From contig JAAYGT010000051.1 of NCBI GenBank assembly GCA_012727555.1, forward strand, positions 1 through 32,503: 32,503 bases of DNA, given 5' to 3'. Position numbers and translations under genes: made by a program. The notes under the pieces were generated by a model. It ran no database searches. It saw only the letters and a list, made by a program, of their open reading frames with translations, and had not been told where the DNA came from. Shown piece after piece: positions 16,946 to 25,298 of this stretch. Source of the DNA: Alcaligenaceae bacterium (GTDB lineage Bacteria; Pseudomonadota; Gammaproteobacteria; Burkholderiales; Burkholderiaceae_B). The first letter of the stretch is position 1, and each line of letters starts with the position of its first letter.

Positions 16946-17746
16946 TTGAACAAGCGCGTACACCCTGTGGACACCCTGGATGATTTACCCTTGCAATCGG
17001 GGCCACGTACCCTGCGTCGTGGCTTGCTGGTGTTGCGCACGCTGCAGGAAACCACCGAACCGGGACTGACCGTTACGGGTATTTCGCGCGCCACTGGCTT
17101 GCAGCGCCCAACTATATACCGTTTGCTGGCCACCTTGCTGGAAGCAGGTTTCGTGCATGAAATACCTGACACACGCCGGTTTACGGCTCGCATGAAAGGC
17201 TCGCAAACACTCGCAAGCAGCCCCCTGCCCCAAGACAAACGGATCGAAACAGCCTATCCCGCTATGGTCCGCCTAGCTGAAACAACAGGTGACGCAGTAT
17301 TTCTGGTTGTACGCGACGGCCATGAGTCCATCACTTTATGGCGTGAAATTGGCCCCTATCCGGTGCAGATCCTGGCCACCTTTGCCGGTAAACGCCAACC
17401 GCTGGGAGTCGGTTCGGGTGGCATGGCGCTGCTGGCCAGCTTGCCCGATGAAACGGTTGAAGAGATCATCAATCACAACAGCGACAAACTGGAACAGTAC
17501 GGTGGCATGACACCGCGTGAAATGTGGCAACTGGTGCGCAACACCCGCACACGCGGCTACGCGGTCGTGGGCAACCATGCGGTACGCGGGGCTTTGGGCG
17601 TTGCCTGTGCATTGAACAATGCACAAGGTGAGCCGGTTGTTTCGATCAGTGTAACGGCGATCACCGAACGCATGCCTGCCATACGCCAGCGTGAATTGGC
17701 TCAATTGATTCGACAGGAACTTGACGGCATTGCCGATGCGTTATGA
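16946..17746 (+). CDS. IclR-family transcriptional regulator
   Basis: This 266-residue regulator has an N-terminal winged helix (residues about 20-80: LRRGLLVLRTL, VTGISRATGLQRPTIYRLLATL) and a C-terminal IclR effector domain with GVGSGGMALLASLP and the long tail SISVTAITERMP. Family members control aromatic and organic-acid catabolism (PcaR, PobR and IclR itself). It is divergent from the Bug gene and close to pcaIJ, which are its probable targets. The start is uncertain: TTG 16946 and GTG 16970 are both in frame, and neither has a good ribosome site. No ATG precedes the HTH. Confidence 0.93.
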   Translation: MNKRVHPVDTLDDLPLQSGPRTLRRGLLVLRTLQETTEPGLTVTGISRATGLQRPTIYRLLATLLEAGFVHEIPDTRRFTARMKGSQTLASSPLPQDKRIETAYPAMVRLAETTGDAVFLVVRDGHESITLWREIGPYPVQILATFAGKRQPLGVGSGGMALLASLPDETVEEIINHNSDKLEQYGGMTPREMWQLVRNTRTRGYAVVGNHAVRGALGVACALNNAQGEPVVSISVTAITERMPAIRQRELAQLIRQELDGIADAL

Positions 17747-17847
17747 ACGCATGAGCAGTGCACATGCATTGCCCATGCTGTTTGAGCCCGGTGAGCCGGA
17801 CACTGCGTCACGTTCAAGTGGCGTACCCGCGCGGCACGGGCCCGAGA

Positions 17848-18699
17848 TTAGTCGGCAGCGTTTTCCTGACCGGCCAATGTGGCCCGCGTGGTGATTTCAC
17901 GCAACGGCACAGGCATCTGCAAGCCAGCTTGCGACAGCACCTGCAAGGCTCGACGATTCAACTCGTAATTCACATCCCAGTAATTTTGCACGGAAGCCCA
18001 GGCACGCATGTTGACCGTGGTACTGCTTTCCTTGTACCCCGACACAAAAATCAGGGGCGCCGGCTCTTTAAGAACGTTCGGATGCTCGTTGACAAGCTCC
18101 CCCAGTTTACGAATCGCCAGTTCCAGATCATCACCATAGCGCACCGCAACTTCGATATCCATGCGGCGTTTATTGTTGCGACTGTAGTTGATGATCGGGC
18201 TGCCCCAAACCAGACTATTGGGCAAACTGATATGAATGCCATCGGACTGGATCAGGCGGGTCAGGAACAAACCCACTTCATCCACCGTACCGTCGGCCTT
18301 GCCTACAACCGAGATGAACTCACCGGCACGCAACGGACGCAGTGCCAGCAGCATGATGCCGGCGGCAATGTTCTGCAGTGTTCCTTGCAAGGCCAGACCG
18401 ATTGCCAGGCCGGCCGCACCCAAAACAGCAATAATACTGGCCGTTTGCACACCAAAGCGGGCAAGAATGGCCAGAACCACAAAAACACGAATAGCCCACA
18501 CCGCAACCGTGTGGATCATGGGAATGATGGTGGGATCAATGCGTGTTGATTTCAGTGCCAGTTTTCGAACGTTTCGACCAATGAACGATGAAACCATCCA
18601 GCCCACCACCAGCAGCACAACGGCAAACAGCAGATTCACCGCCAGCGATTCAATGACAGGCATCAGCCGGTCGATGTCGATAGCAAGGTTATCAAGCAT
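17848..18699 (-). CDS. mscS: Small-conductance mechanosensitive channel (MscS family)
   Basis: This inner-membrane heptameric channel opens under membrane tension to release solutes during hypo-osmotic shock. At 283 residues it matches E. coli MscS (286). Three hydrophobic segments occupy the N-terminal third. The pore helix TM3 is GAAGLAIGLALQGTLQNIAA, with the typical Gly/Ala packing, followed by the MscS beta domain (GKADGTVDEVGLFLTRL, INYSRNNKRRMDIEV). ATG 18699 is chosen over TTG 18720 because a GGGAAG ribosome site precedes it. It is convergent with the IclR gene across about 100 bases in which I saw no clear terminator. Confidence 0.94.
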   Translation of the reverse strand: MLDNLAIDIDRLMPVIESLAVNLLFAVVLLVVGWMVSSFIGRNVRKLALKSTRIDPTIIPMIHTVAVWAIRVFVVLAILARFGVQTASIIAVLGAAGLAIGLALQGTLQNIAAGIMLLALRPLRAGEFISVVGKADGTVDEVGLFLTRLIQSDGIHISLPNSLVWGSPIINYSRNNKRRMDIEVAVRYGDDLELAIRKLGELVNEHPNVLKEPAPLIFVSGYKESSTTVNMRAWASVQNYWDVNYELNRRALQVLSQAGLQMPVPLREITTRATLAGQENAAD

Positions 18700-19183
18700 G
18701 ACGTGTTCTTCCCTTTTCAAGTTGCATCGCCTTCATGATAACCCGTACCCTTTTAGACCATCGTTCAAGGGCGGGACGGGTTGTCCCCGGAGAATGTGGA
18801 CAATGCCATGGAAAACCCGGGCATGACTCTATTTTTCTTTTATATTTCAACACGATGAAATCGTTGATCAAAAAATGACCAATAACGTTTTTTATATGGA
18901 AAACTCATTAAAACGGGGGGATTGCGGGGGTCGGGATACCGTACAGAGAACAAGAATCAGCGCACAGGCAGTTATCCACGAAAAATGTGGAAAACACCAT
19001 GGAAAACACTTTGATTAAACGACTTTATCTTTTAAAAACATAAACTTGAAACTCAAGATCGAAAATTGCCACACCACGCACGGATGACCCGTCGAAGCAT
19101 GACTGGTACCATTGTTTTTTTCCAGCCCCGATGCGTCCGGAACAGCGTCCTTTGCACGGGTATCAATGTACGGAATTACCTTC
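18700..19183. other. Long AT-rich intergenic region with repeated DnaA-box-like elements
   Basis: No gene was recognised in these 484 bases between mscS and the monooxygenase gene. Two 26-base imperfect direct repeats (18793-18818 and 18984-19009, 22 of 26 identical) each contain TGTGGA and CCATGGAAAAC. ATGGAAAAC occurs a third time at 18896. Three one-mismatch DnaA boxes (consensus TTATNCACA) are visible: the complement of TGTGGACAA at 18795, TTATCCACG at 18972, and the complement of TGTGGAAAA at 18986. The stretch between is AT-rich, with runs such as TATTTTTCTTTTATATTT. The promoter of the plus-strand gene should also lie here. Confidence 0.6.
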
Positions 19184-20197
19184 ATGACAAAACTTTCCAT
19201 ACTGGATCTCGCTCCCATTGCCCAGGGCAAATCAGCCGCTGACTCCTTTCGGAACACCCTTGATCTTGCCCAGCACGCCGATCGCTGGGGGTTCAATCGC
19301 TACTGGCTGGCCGAACACCACGGCATGCCCGGCATTGCCAGCGCCGCCACCGCCCTGCTTATTGGTCATGTAGCTGGCGGTACCCAGCGTATTCGCGTGG
19401 GCGCCGGCGGCATCATGTTGCCGAATCACTCCCCGCTGGTCATCGCAGAACAGTTCGGCACGCTTGAAGCCCTGTATCCGGGCCGCATTGATCTTGGACT
19501 GGGCCGTGCGCCTGGCTCCGACCAGACCACCGCACGCGCACTGCGCCGCAACCTGATGTCCGATGCCGACGAATTTCCACGCGACGTACTGGAACTGATC
19601 GACCTGATGTCCGACGATCCCGACCAGCCCGTTCTTGCAGTACCCGGGCGCGGGGCTAAAGTGCCGGTCTGGATTCTAGGCTCCAGCCTGTTTGGCGCCC
19701 AGCTGGCCGCCGCCCTGGGCTTGCCCTATGCGTTTGCATCGCATTTCGCGCCCCAGCAGCTGATGCAGGCCATCGAAATCTACCGGGCCACCTTCCGCCC
19801 TTCAGCCTTCCAGGCCCAACCGTATGTCATGCTGGGTTTCAACGTGTTCGCCGCCGACACCAACGAACAGGCCAATTACATTGCCACATCGTGGCAGCAG
19901 TCGTTCGTGAACCTGCGCAGTGGCCGGCCATCAAAACTGCCGCCCCCGGTACCTGGCTATTTCGAGCAATGCAGCCCGCCGGCCCAGAACCTGCTTTCGC
20001 AGATTCTGTCGTGTGCTGCAGTGGGCAACCCCGATACGGTACGCCGGCAAATGCAAGACTTCATTGACCGCACAGGCGCCAATGAACTGATGATCACCTC
20101 GAATATTTTCGACCACAGTGATCGCCTGCATTCCTATGAAATCGTAGCTTCGTTGCAGAACAGCCTGCGCAGTCCGTTATCACCGGCCTTTGCGTAA
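19184..20197 (+). CDS. LLM-class flavin-dependent oxidoreductase (luciferase-like)
   Basis: This is a TIM-barrel flavin monooxygenase-like protein of 337 residues, in the single-subunit alkanal-monooxygenase-like (MsnO8/YhbW) group. The N-terminus [15 protein letters not shown] and the words [51 protein letters not shown] and [18 protein letters not shown] are characteristic. They form the FMNH2 pocket. The substrate is unknown. ATG 19184 is chosen by family start; the frame runs upstream to 19112 without similarity. The ribosome site is weak (GGAA). It is monocistronic as seen: a 127-base gap precedes yggS. Confidence 0.92.
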   Translation: MTKLSILDLAPIAQGKSAADSFRNTLDLAQHADRWGFNRYWLAEHHGMPGIASAATALLIGHVAGGTQRIRVGAGGIMLPNHSPLVIAEQFGTLEALYPGRIDLGLGRAPGSDQTTARALRRNLMSDADEFPRDVLELIDLMSDDPDQPVLAVPGRGAKVPVWILGSSLFGAQLAAALGLPYAFASHFAPQQLMQAIEIYRATFRPSAFQAQPYVMLGFNVFAADTNEQANYIATSWQQSFVNLRSGRPSKLPPPVPGYFEQCSPPAQNLLSQILSCAAVGNPDTVRRQMQDFIDRTGANELMITSNIFDHSDRLHSYEIVASLQNSLRSPLSPAFA

Positions 20198-20324
20198 TAA
20201 AGCGTCTGTGTTGAACAATTCATGTGCGTAGTCTGGTTCTGTTGTCGCCTTGCAAGCCGTGCGCTTTTCTTGTTTTTTTCTCAAGTGCGTGTCTTTTGAA
20301 TAGTTCCGGTTTTTCATTGGTCTT

Positions 20325-21050
20325 ATGAACTCACAATATGCAGTTTCCAGTTTTGCCGCCCGTCTGGCCGACCTTCGCGCACGGCTTCGCGCCGCGGCCG
20401 AACGCGCCGGGCGCAACCCCGATGAAATCACCCTGTTGCCGGTCAGCAAAACTTTTGGCACCGATGCCCTGCGCGAGGCAGTTGCTGCGGGTCTTACCCG
20501 CTTCGGTGAAAACAAGGTGCAGGAAATTCGCACCAAACACCAGCAATTGCACGCGCTGAACCTGCACTGGGTCATGATCGGGCACCTGCAAACGAATAAA
20601 GCCAAAGACGTGGCACGCCTGGTTACTGAAGTGCAATCGCTTGATCGTCAGGAACTGGCCGAAGCCCTGCAACACCGGCTTGAGCTGGAAAATCGAAGCA
20701 TCGATGTGCTGGTTCAGGTAAAAACGGCCAGTGAACCCAGCAAATACGGCATCGAACCCGACCAGTTGCCCGACCTGCTTCGTTACCTTTCCACTCAGGC
20801 ACCGCGCCTGCATGTGCAAGGCCTGATGACCATGGCCACCAACAGCCCCGACCCCGAAGAAGTACGGGCCTGTTTTCGCAGGCTGCGCCTGCTGCGCGAT
20901 GAAATGCGGCAGGCGAATCTGCCCGGCATTGCACTGGATCGCTTGTCGATGGGCATGAGCGGCGATTTTGAACTGGCCATCGAGGAAGGTTCAACAGAAA
21001 TTCGGGTGGGATCGGCACTGTTCGGAGCGCGTAGTTACGAAACACAGTGA
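20325..21050 (+). CDS. yggS: YggS-type pyridoxal-phosphate-binding protein
   Basis: YggS/PLPBP proteins bind pyridoxal 5'-phosphate and keep vitamin B6 and amino-acid pools balanced; no enzyme activity is firmly established. The fold is a single alanine-racemase-like TIM barrel. The PLP lysine lies in LLPVSKT (K42). Family words include RFGENKVQEI, WVMIGHLQTNKAK, VLVQVKTASEPSKYGI and LSMGMSGDFELAIEEGSTEIRVG, ending with GARSY. The length of 241 is typical. It stands alone, without the proC, pilT or yggT neighbours common elsewhere. Confidence 0.94.
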   Translation: MNSQYAVSSFAARLADLRARLRAAAERAGRNPDEITLLPVSKTFGTDALREAVAAGLTRFGENKVQEIRTKHQQLHALNLHWVMIGHLQTNKAKDVARLVTEVQSLDRQELAEALQHRLELENRSIDVLVQVKTASEPSKYGIEPDQLPDLLRYLSTQAPRLHVQGLMTMATNSPDPEEVRACFRRLRLLRDEMRQANLPGIALDRLSMGMSGDFELAIEEGSTEIRVGSALFGARSYETQ

Positions 21051-21122
21051 CTGCACCGCATGCTGTCGGGTTTTTGCTTTCGGGATAGGTGTTCTTACGG
21101 AAGGGCGTGGGTATTCTTTGCC

Positions 21123-21202
21123 GGTTCTGTCGGGGGGTGGGGGCAGATCAGGTGCATCGCACGGCCCTGCGGGCTTCCCATTGTTGTGGTCCCGACAGAA
21201 CC
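21123..21202. repeat. Perfect 12-base inverted repeat flanking 56 bases
   Basis: GGTTCTGTCGGG (21123-21134) and CCCGACAGAACC (21191-21202) are exact reverse complements, in the convergent spacer between yggS and the DUF2165 gene. The interior is G-rich and contains GGGGGGTGGGGG. It may be a structured transcript end or a small miniature-element-like unit. No T-run follows, so it is not a classical terminator. Confidence 0.75.
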
Positions 21203-21249
21203 TAACAATCACTCCAGCTGCCAGCGATATTCAGCGCCAACCAAGGGTG

Positions 21250-21744
21250 TTAGTCAAGTTCCGAATCGGGTTGAACCACATAGATCAGCACCAGAATGAT
21301 GGTGACAAAGAAGCGGAAGGCGGAATTCACGCCGTTCCATTGGTTCGACATCCACATGCCGAACCATTCTCCGCCAACGGACATGAACCCTACTTGCCAG
21401 ACCAGAAACCCCAGGGTCAGGCCTGCTACGGCCCACGACTTGGCCTTGTTGAACACACGTGCCGTGGCCCGTACGTTGCGCATCAAGCGCCAGGCACCGA
21501 TCCAGCACAGAATGGCTGTAAGCGCTTCCAGAGCAATGATGACAATATAAGCAGCGTGATGCAACAGGGGAGCATGAACGGCTCGATACCGGATGGAGGA
21601 GTCCGGAAAAATGGTGTCCATGCTGAGCACATGCTGCACAAAGGCAAAATTGCTGTTGTAGTCAGTAATATTGCCGAACGCCACCAGCGTGGCAAACAGG
21701 GCAATGGCAGCAACACAGGCAATTTTTGAATAGCGGATGATCAC
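21250..21744 (-). CDS. DUF2165-family small membrane protein
   Basis: This predicted inner-membrane protein of about 164 residues has no known function. Hydrophobic helices are visible at the N-terminus (ACVAAIALFATLVAFGN), in the middle (AYIVIIALEALTAILCWIG), after the KAKSW turn (AVAGLTLGFLVWQVGF) and at the end (FFVTIILVLIYVV). The GGEWFGMWMSNQWNG loop before the last helix is characteristic of DUF2165. GTG 21744, with a G-rich ribosome site about six bases upstream, is preferred over TTG 21750. It starts 12 bases after the DUF2726 gene, so it is probably the second gene of that transcript and shares its LexA-box promoter. Confidence 0.85.
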   Translation of the reverse strand: MIIRYSKIACVAAIALFATLVAFGNITDYNSNFAFVQHVLSMDTIFPDSSIRYRAVHAPLLHHAAYIVIIALEALTAILCWIGAWRLMRNVRATARVFNKAKSWAVAGLTLGFLVWQVGFMSVGGEWFGMWMSNQWNGVNSAFRFFVTIILVLIYVVQPDSELD

Positions 21745-21756
21745 GAACAACCCCCT

Positions 21757-22254
21757 TCAAAGCCAGGAACGAACATCAGCGCGAATTTCCTCGATCGAGG
21801 GGCGATGACTGGACTGATACCGCAGTGTTACATACCCCGCGTTCGCGGTCATGGCATCACGTTTTTCATCGCGTTCAGCGCTGTGTGTTCTGTCGTCCAG
21901 CTCAATGATCACAACCGGTGAGAAATCTTTGCGGCACACCAGAAAATCACAGTGCTTGGAACCGATAAGGGAAAATTCCCGGGTATAGGCACGCGACGAA
22001 GAAGGGCTGCGCGGACGCATGAGAGCCCGAAAAGCCACCTGAGGGAAAATGTACAGGTCGGGCAAAGCGCGTTCAAGACGCCCGTAAAATTCTTGTTCAT
22101 TTTTGGTGAGCAATGGCTTGGGCTCGAAACCGGAGGGCGTACGAAAAAACCGGCGCAGCACGAGCCACACCAGCCACAACCCGAACACCAGCAGCACAGC
22201 CCATTTGGCGGGCGTGGGCATGTGTTCGGGGAACACGCTTAAAAGATCAATCAC
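21757..22254 (-). CDS. DUF2726 protein with N-terminal membrane anchor
   Basis: This 165-residue protein has one membrane helix near residues 17-36 (WAVLLVFGLWLVWLVLRRFF), a short linker, and a DUF2726 domain from about 46 (PLLTKNEQEFYGRLERALP). The core KHCDFLVCRKDFSPVVIIEL, then DDRTH, resembles the D...ExD layout of PD-(D/E)XK-like or Vsr-like folds. The usual catalytic Lys position here is Asp, so nuclease activity is not assured. GTG 22254 begins the frame; ATG 22221 just before the helix is an alternative. Its promoter carries a LexA box. It probably forms an operon with the DUF2165 gene. Confidence 0.85.
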   Translation of the reverse strand: MIDLLSVFPEHMPTPAKWAVLLVFGLWLVWLVLRRFFRTPSGFEPKPLLTKNEQEFYGRLERALPDLYIFPQVAFRALMRPRSPSSSRAYTREFSLIGSKHCDFLVCRKDFSPVVIIELDDRTHSAERDEKRDAMTANAGYVTLRYQSSHRPSIEEIRADVRSWL

Positions 22255-22338
22255 GGACGTTCGGAAAACCCAGGGAAGTTAGCTGGAACCATGCGGCACA
22301 GTGCAAGGTGGTGTTCACTACCTGCCAACCGCAAACGA

Positions 22339-22368
22339 ATTATACTGTTTTTATAAACAGCCCGTTAA
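22339..22368 (-). promoter_or_regulatory. LexA-controlled promoter of the DUF2726-DUF2165 operon
   Basis: On the minus strand TTAACG (22368-22363), 18 bases, then TATAAT (22344-22339) make a sigma-70 promoter with a perfect -10. The spacer holds CTGTTTATAAAAACAG (22360-22345), a CTG-N10-CAG SOS box whose arms CTGT and ACAG match the beta/gammaproteobacterial LexA consensus. LexA bound there would cover both promoter elements. The start point would lie about 75-80 bases before GTG 22254. The box is also 77 bases before mutS on the other strand, but no promoter was seen for mutS around it. Confidence 0.75.
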
Positions 22369-22436
22369 AACAATAACTCGCTGCGGCGAAAACACCCCCT
22401 GTTAAAATTCAGGTTTTTGCCCCCACCCTCAAGCCA

Positions 22437-25298
22437 ATGAGCACTTCCGCCTCGCCAACCGACAACCTGTCGGGCCACACCCCCATGATGCGCCAATATT
22501 TAACGCTCAAGCAGCAGGCGGGGCGTCATTTGCTGTTCTACCGCATGGGCGACTTCTATGAAATGTTCTATGAAGATGCCGAACGGGCTGCGCGACTGCT
22601 CAACCTTACCCTGACCAAACGCGGCGCGTCCAATGGCTCGCCCATCCCCATGGCGGGCGTACCTTTTCATGCCATGGAAGGCTACCTGGCCCGTCTGGTT
22701 GCCTTGGGCGAATCCATTGCCATCTGCGAACAGATCGGTGATCCGGCCACCAGCAAGGGGCCGGTGGAACGCAAGATCGTGCGCATCGTCACCCCCGGTA
22801 CACTGACCGATGAGGCCCTGTTGCCGGCCAAGTCCGACCGCATCATCGCCTCGGTCTGGACCACCCGAGTGAATCGCACGGAACGGTGCGGGGTGGCCTG
22901 GATGAACCTGGCCAACGGGCAATTCAAAGTCAGCGAATGCGAGCCCGCCATGCTGGCTTCGGAACTGCATCGTCTGGAACCGGCCGAACTGGTCTGCAGC
23001 GACCAGGCCAGCATCACGGCCCCTGAAGGCACGGCGCTCAGTACCCTGCCCGACTGGCACTTCCACAACGATGCAGCCTGCGAAGTGCTGCACCGACACT
23101 TTCGCGTCGATACCCTCGATGGCTTTGGCCTGGGCAACTTTCCGGTGGCCGTCTGCGCAGCGGGCGCCCTGCTGGCCTATGTGGGGCGCACACAAAGCCA
23201 GTCGCTGGCCCATGTTCAAAGCCTGGGCGTTGAGCATTCGGGAGAATTCGTGGTGCTCGACCCCGTTACCCGCAAGAATCTGGAACTGACGGAAACATTG
23301 GCCGGCGAATCCAGCCCCACGCTCTTTTCCACCCTGGATCACTGCAAGACCCCCATGGGCAGCCGTTTGCTGCGCCGCTGGCTGCACCACCCTTTACGCA
23401 ACAATGAACCTGTACTGGCCCGCCAGCGGGTTATCGCGGCCCTGCTCTGCCCGGCTGACAACGCGGCAAGCAACACATCCACGGCAGGCAACGTATCAGG
23501 CGCTCACCGGGCCGACAGTGCGCTTGAAACGCTGGCTCACCTGCTCAACCAGCAACCCGACCTTGAACGGATTGCCACCCGCATTGCCCTGCGCTCGGTG
23601 CGCCCGCGCGAACTGGCCAGCCTGCGTGAAGCCCTCACTGCCTTGCCAGCGCTGGTCGATCATCTGAACAGCGCCTTTGCCCCCCAGGCCGAACTGGCCG
23701 ATTTTTCCCGGCGCCTGCAGCTGGATCCCACACTTGCACAACTCCTGGTATGCGCCATTGACCCGGAACCCGCTCTAATGGTGCGTGATGGCGGCGTGAT
23801 CGCTACGGGTTTCGATGACGAACTGGATGAACTGCGCCGCCTGGCAACTGACAGCGGTGCCTTCCTGCTGGAACTGGAAACACGTGAACGCGAACGCACC
23901 GGTATTGCCAACCTGCGGGTGGAATACAACCGGGTACACGGTTTTTTCATTGAAGTCAGCAAAGGCCAAACCGACAAGGTACCCGACGACTACCGCCGCC
24001 GCCAGACACTCAAGGGCGCCGAACGGTACATCACCCCGGAACTGAAGGCCTGGGAAGACAAGGTGCTGTCGGCCAAAGATCGCAGCCTGAGCCGTGAAAA
24101 ATGGCTGTTCGAACAACTGCTTGATCAATTGTCGGATTACACCGTGGCCCTGGCGCTGTGCGCGTCGGCCATGGCTGAACTGGACACCCTGGCCGCACTG
24201 GCACATCACGCGCGCCTGAACGACTGGGTTCCCCCCACCCTGGCCGATCGCGCCGAAATCGACATTCAGGCCGGACGCCACCCGGTGGTGGAACGCACCA
24301 TCGAACAGTTCACCCCCAATGACTGCACCCTGAATCCCGAGCGGCGCATGCTCTTGATCACCGGGCCGAACATGGGCGGCAAATCCACGTTCATGCGCCA
24401 GGTAGCCCTGATCGCCCTGCTGGCCCGCATGGGCAGTTTCGTGCCAGCACACGCGGCACATGTGGGGCAAATTGATCGCATCTTCACCCGCATCGGCGCA
24501 GCGGACGATCTGGCCGGCGGGCGTTCCACCTTCATGATGGAAATGACCGAAGCGGCCGCCATCTTGTCGGCCAGCACCGAGCAAAGCCTGGTGCTGATGG
24601 ACGAAATCGGACGCGGCACGTCCACCTACGACGGTCTGGCATTAGCCTGGTCGATCGCCCACCGCCTGGTCACCCACAACAAGGCGCTGACCCTGTTCGC
24701 CACGCATTATTTCGAGATCACGCGCTTGCCCGAGCAGGTACCCCAGGCCGTCAACGTTCATCTTGCGGCCGCTGAATCACCGTCGGGCATCGTGTTTCTT
24801 CATGAGGTTCGCCAGGGCCCGGCCAGCCGCAGCTACGGTATCCAGGTAGCGCAGCGCGCCGGCATTCCCGCAGCCGTCATACGCCAGGCCACGCGCGAGC
24901 TGGCCAAGCTGGAAGCACGTACCGCCCCCACACCGCAACTGGATCTGTTTTCCAGCCTTTTTGATCAGGAAACCGAACAGGGGGCCCGTGAAGCGCTGAA
25001 TGAACACGAGCATGCCGCAGGTGGAACGGACGAAACCGAACACGTAGCGGCTATGACTTCACAGGCTGCCGTCAAAACCGCGCATGTTGCAGATCTGAAC
25101 ACGAGCAACATAGCACACGCTGCAGACCATCAAGCAGCACCCTCGGTTCACGAACATACGCCCCCCCTTGACACAGCCGCCCTACCCGAACCCGACCCGC
25201 TTCACCTGGCGCTGGCTGCCATTGACCCCGACAACCTGACACCGCGCGAAGCACTGGATACACTGTACCGCTTGCGCACTTTGATGAAGACATCGTAA
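22437..25298 (+). CDS. mutS: DNA mismatch repair protein MutS
   Basis: MutS detects mismatches and starts methyl-directed or MutL-guided repair. The mismatch-binding motif [15 protein letters not shown] is near residue 34, the connector and lever domains follow, and the ATPase has Walker [10 protein letters not shown] (about 643-650), [14 protein letters not shown] and an HYFE signal. The protein is 953 residues, about 100 longer than E. coli MutS. Extra sequence lies in a low-complexity loop around 345-360 and a His/Ala/Thr-rich stretch between [10 protein letters not shown] (about 840) and the C-terminal tetramer helices ([20 protein letters not shown]). The start has no strong ribosome site. 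Confidence 0.97.
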   Translation: MSTSASPTDNLSGHTPMMRQYLTLKQQAGRHLLFYRMGDFYEMFYEDAERAARLLNLTLTKRGASNGSPIPMAGVPFHAMEGYLARLVALGESIAICEQIGDPATSKGPVERKIVRIVTPGTLTDEALLPAKSDRIIASVWTTRVNRTERCGVAWMNLANGQFKVSECEPAMLASELHRLEPAELVCSDQASITAPEGTALSTLPDWHFHNDAACEVLHRHFRVDTLDGFGLGNFPVAVCAAGALLAYVGRTQSQSLAHVQSLGVEHSGEFVVLDPVTRKNLELTETLAGESSPTLFSTLDHCKTPMGSRLLRRWLHHPLRNNEPVLARQRVIAALLCPADNAASNTSTAGNVSGAHRADSALETLAHLLNQQPDLERIATRIALRSVRPRELASLREALTALPALVDHLNSAFAPQAELADFSRRLQLDPTLAQLLVCAIDPEPALMVRDGGVIATGFDDELDELRRLATDSGAFLLELETRERERTGIANLRVEYNRVHGFFIEVSKGQTDKVPDDYRRRQTLKGAERYITPELKAWEDKVLSAKDRSLSREKWLFEQLLDQLSDYTVALALCASAMAELDTLAALAHHARLNDWVPPTLADRAEIDIQAGRHPVVERTIEQFTPNDCTLNPERRMLLITGPNMGGKSTFMRQVALIALLARMGSFVPAHAAHVGQIDRIFTRIGAADDLAGGRSTFMMEMTEAAAILSASTEQSLVLMDEIGRGTSTYDGLALAWSIAHRLVTHNKALTLFATHYFEITRLPEQVPQAVNVHLAAAESPSGIVFLHEVRQGPASRSYGIQVAQRAGIPAAVIRQATRELAKLEARTAPTPQLDLFSSLFDQETEQGAREALNEHEHAAGGTDETEHVAAMTSQAAVKTAHVADLNTSNIAHAADHQAAPSVHEHTPPLDTAALPEPDPLHLALAAIDPDNLTPREALDTLYRLRTLMKTS

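Noticed and set aside
18793-19009. Possible chromosomal or plasmid replication origin
   Set aside because: DnaA-like boxes are imperfect, and none of dnaA, dnaN, parA/parB, mnmG or a rep gene is in the window. Kept only as an unexplained repeat region.
23775-24584. Minus-strand open frame of 269 codons inside mutS
   Set aside because: Shadow of the mutS ATPase region; no family similarity and no ribosome site of note.
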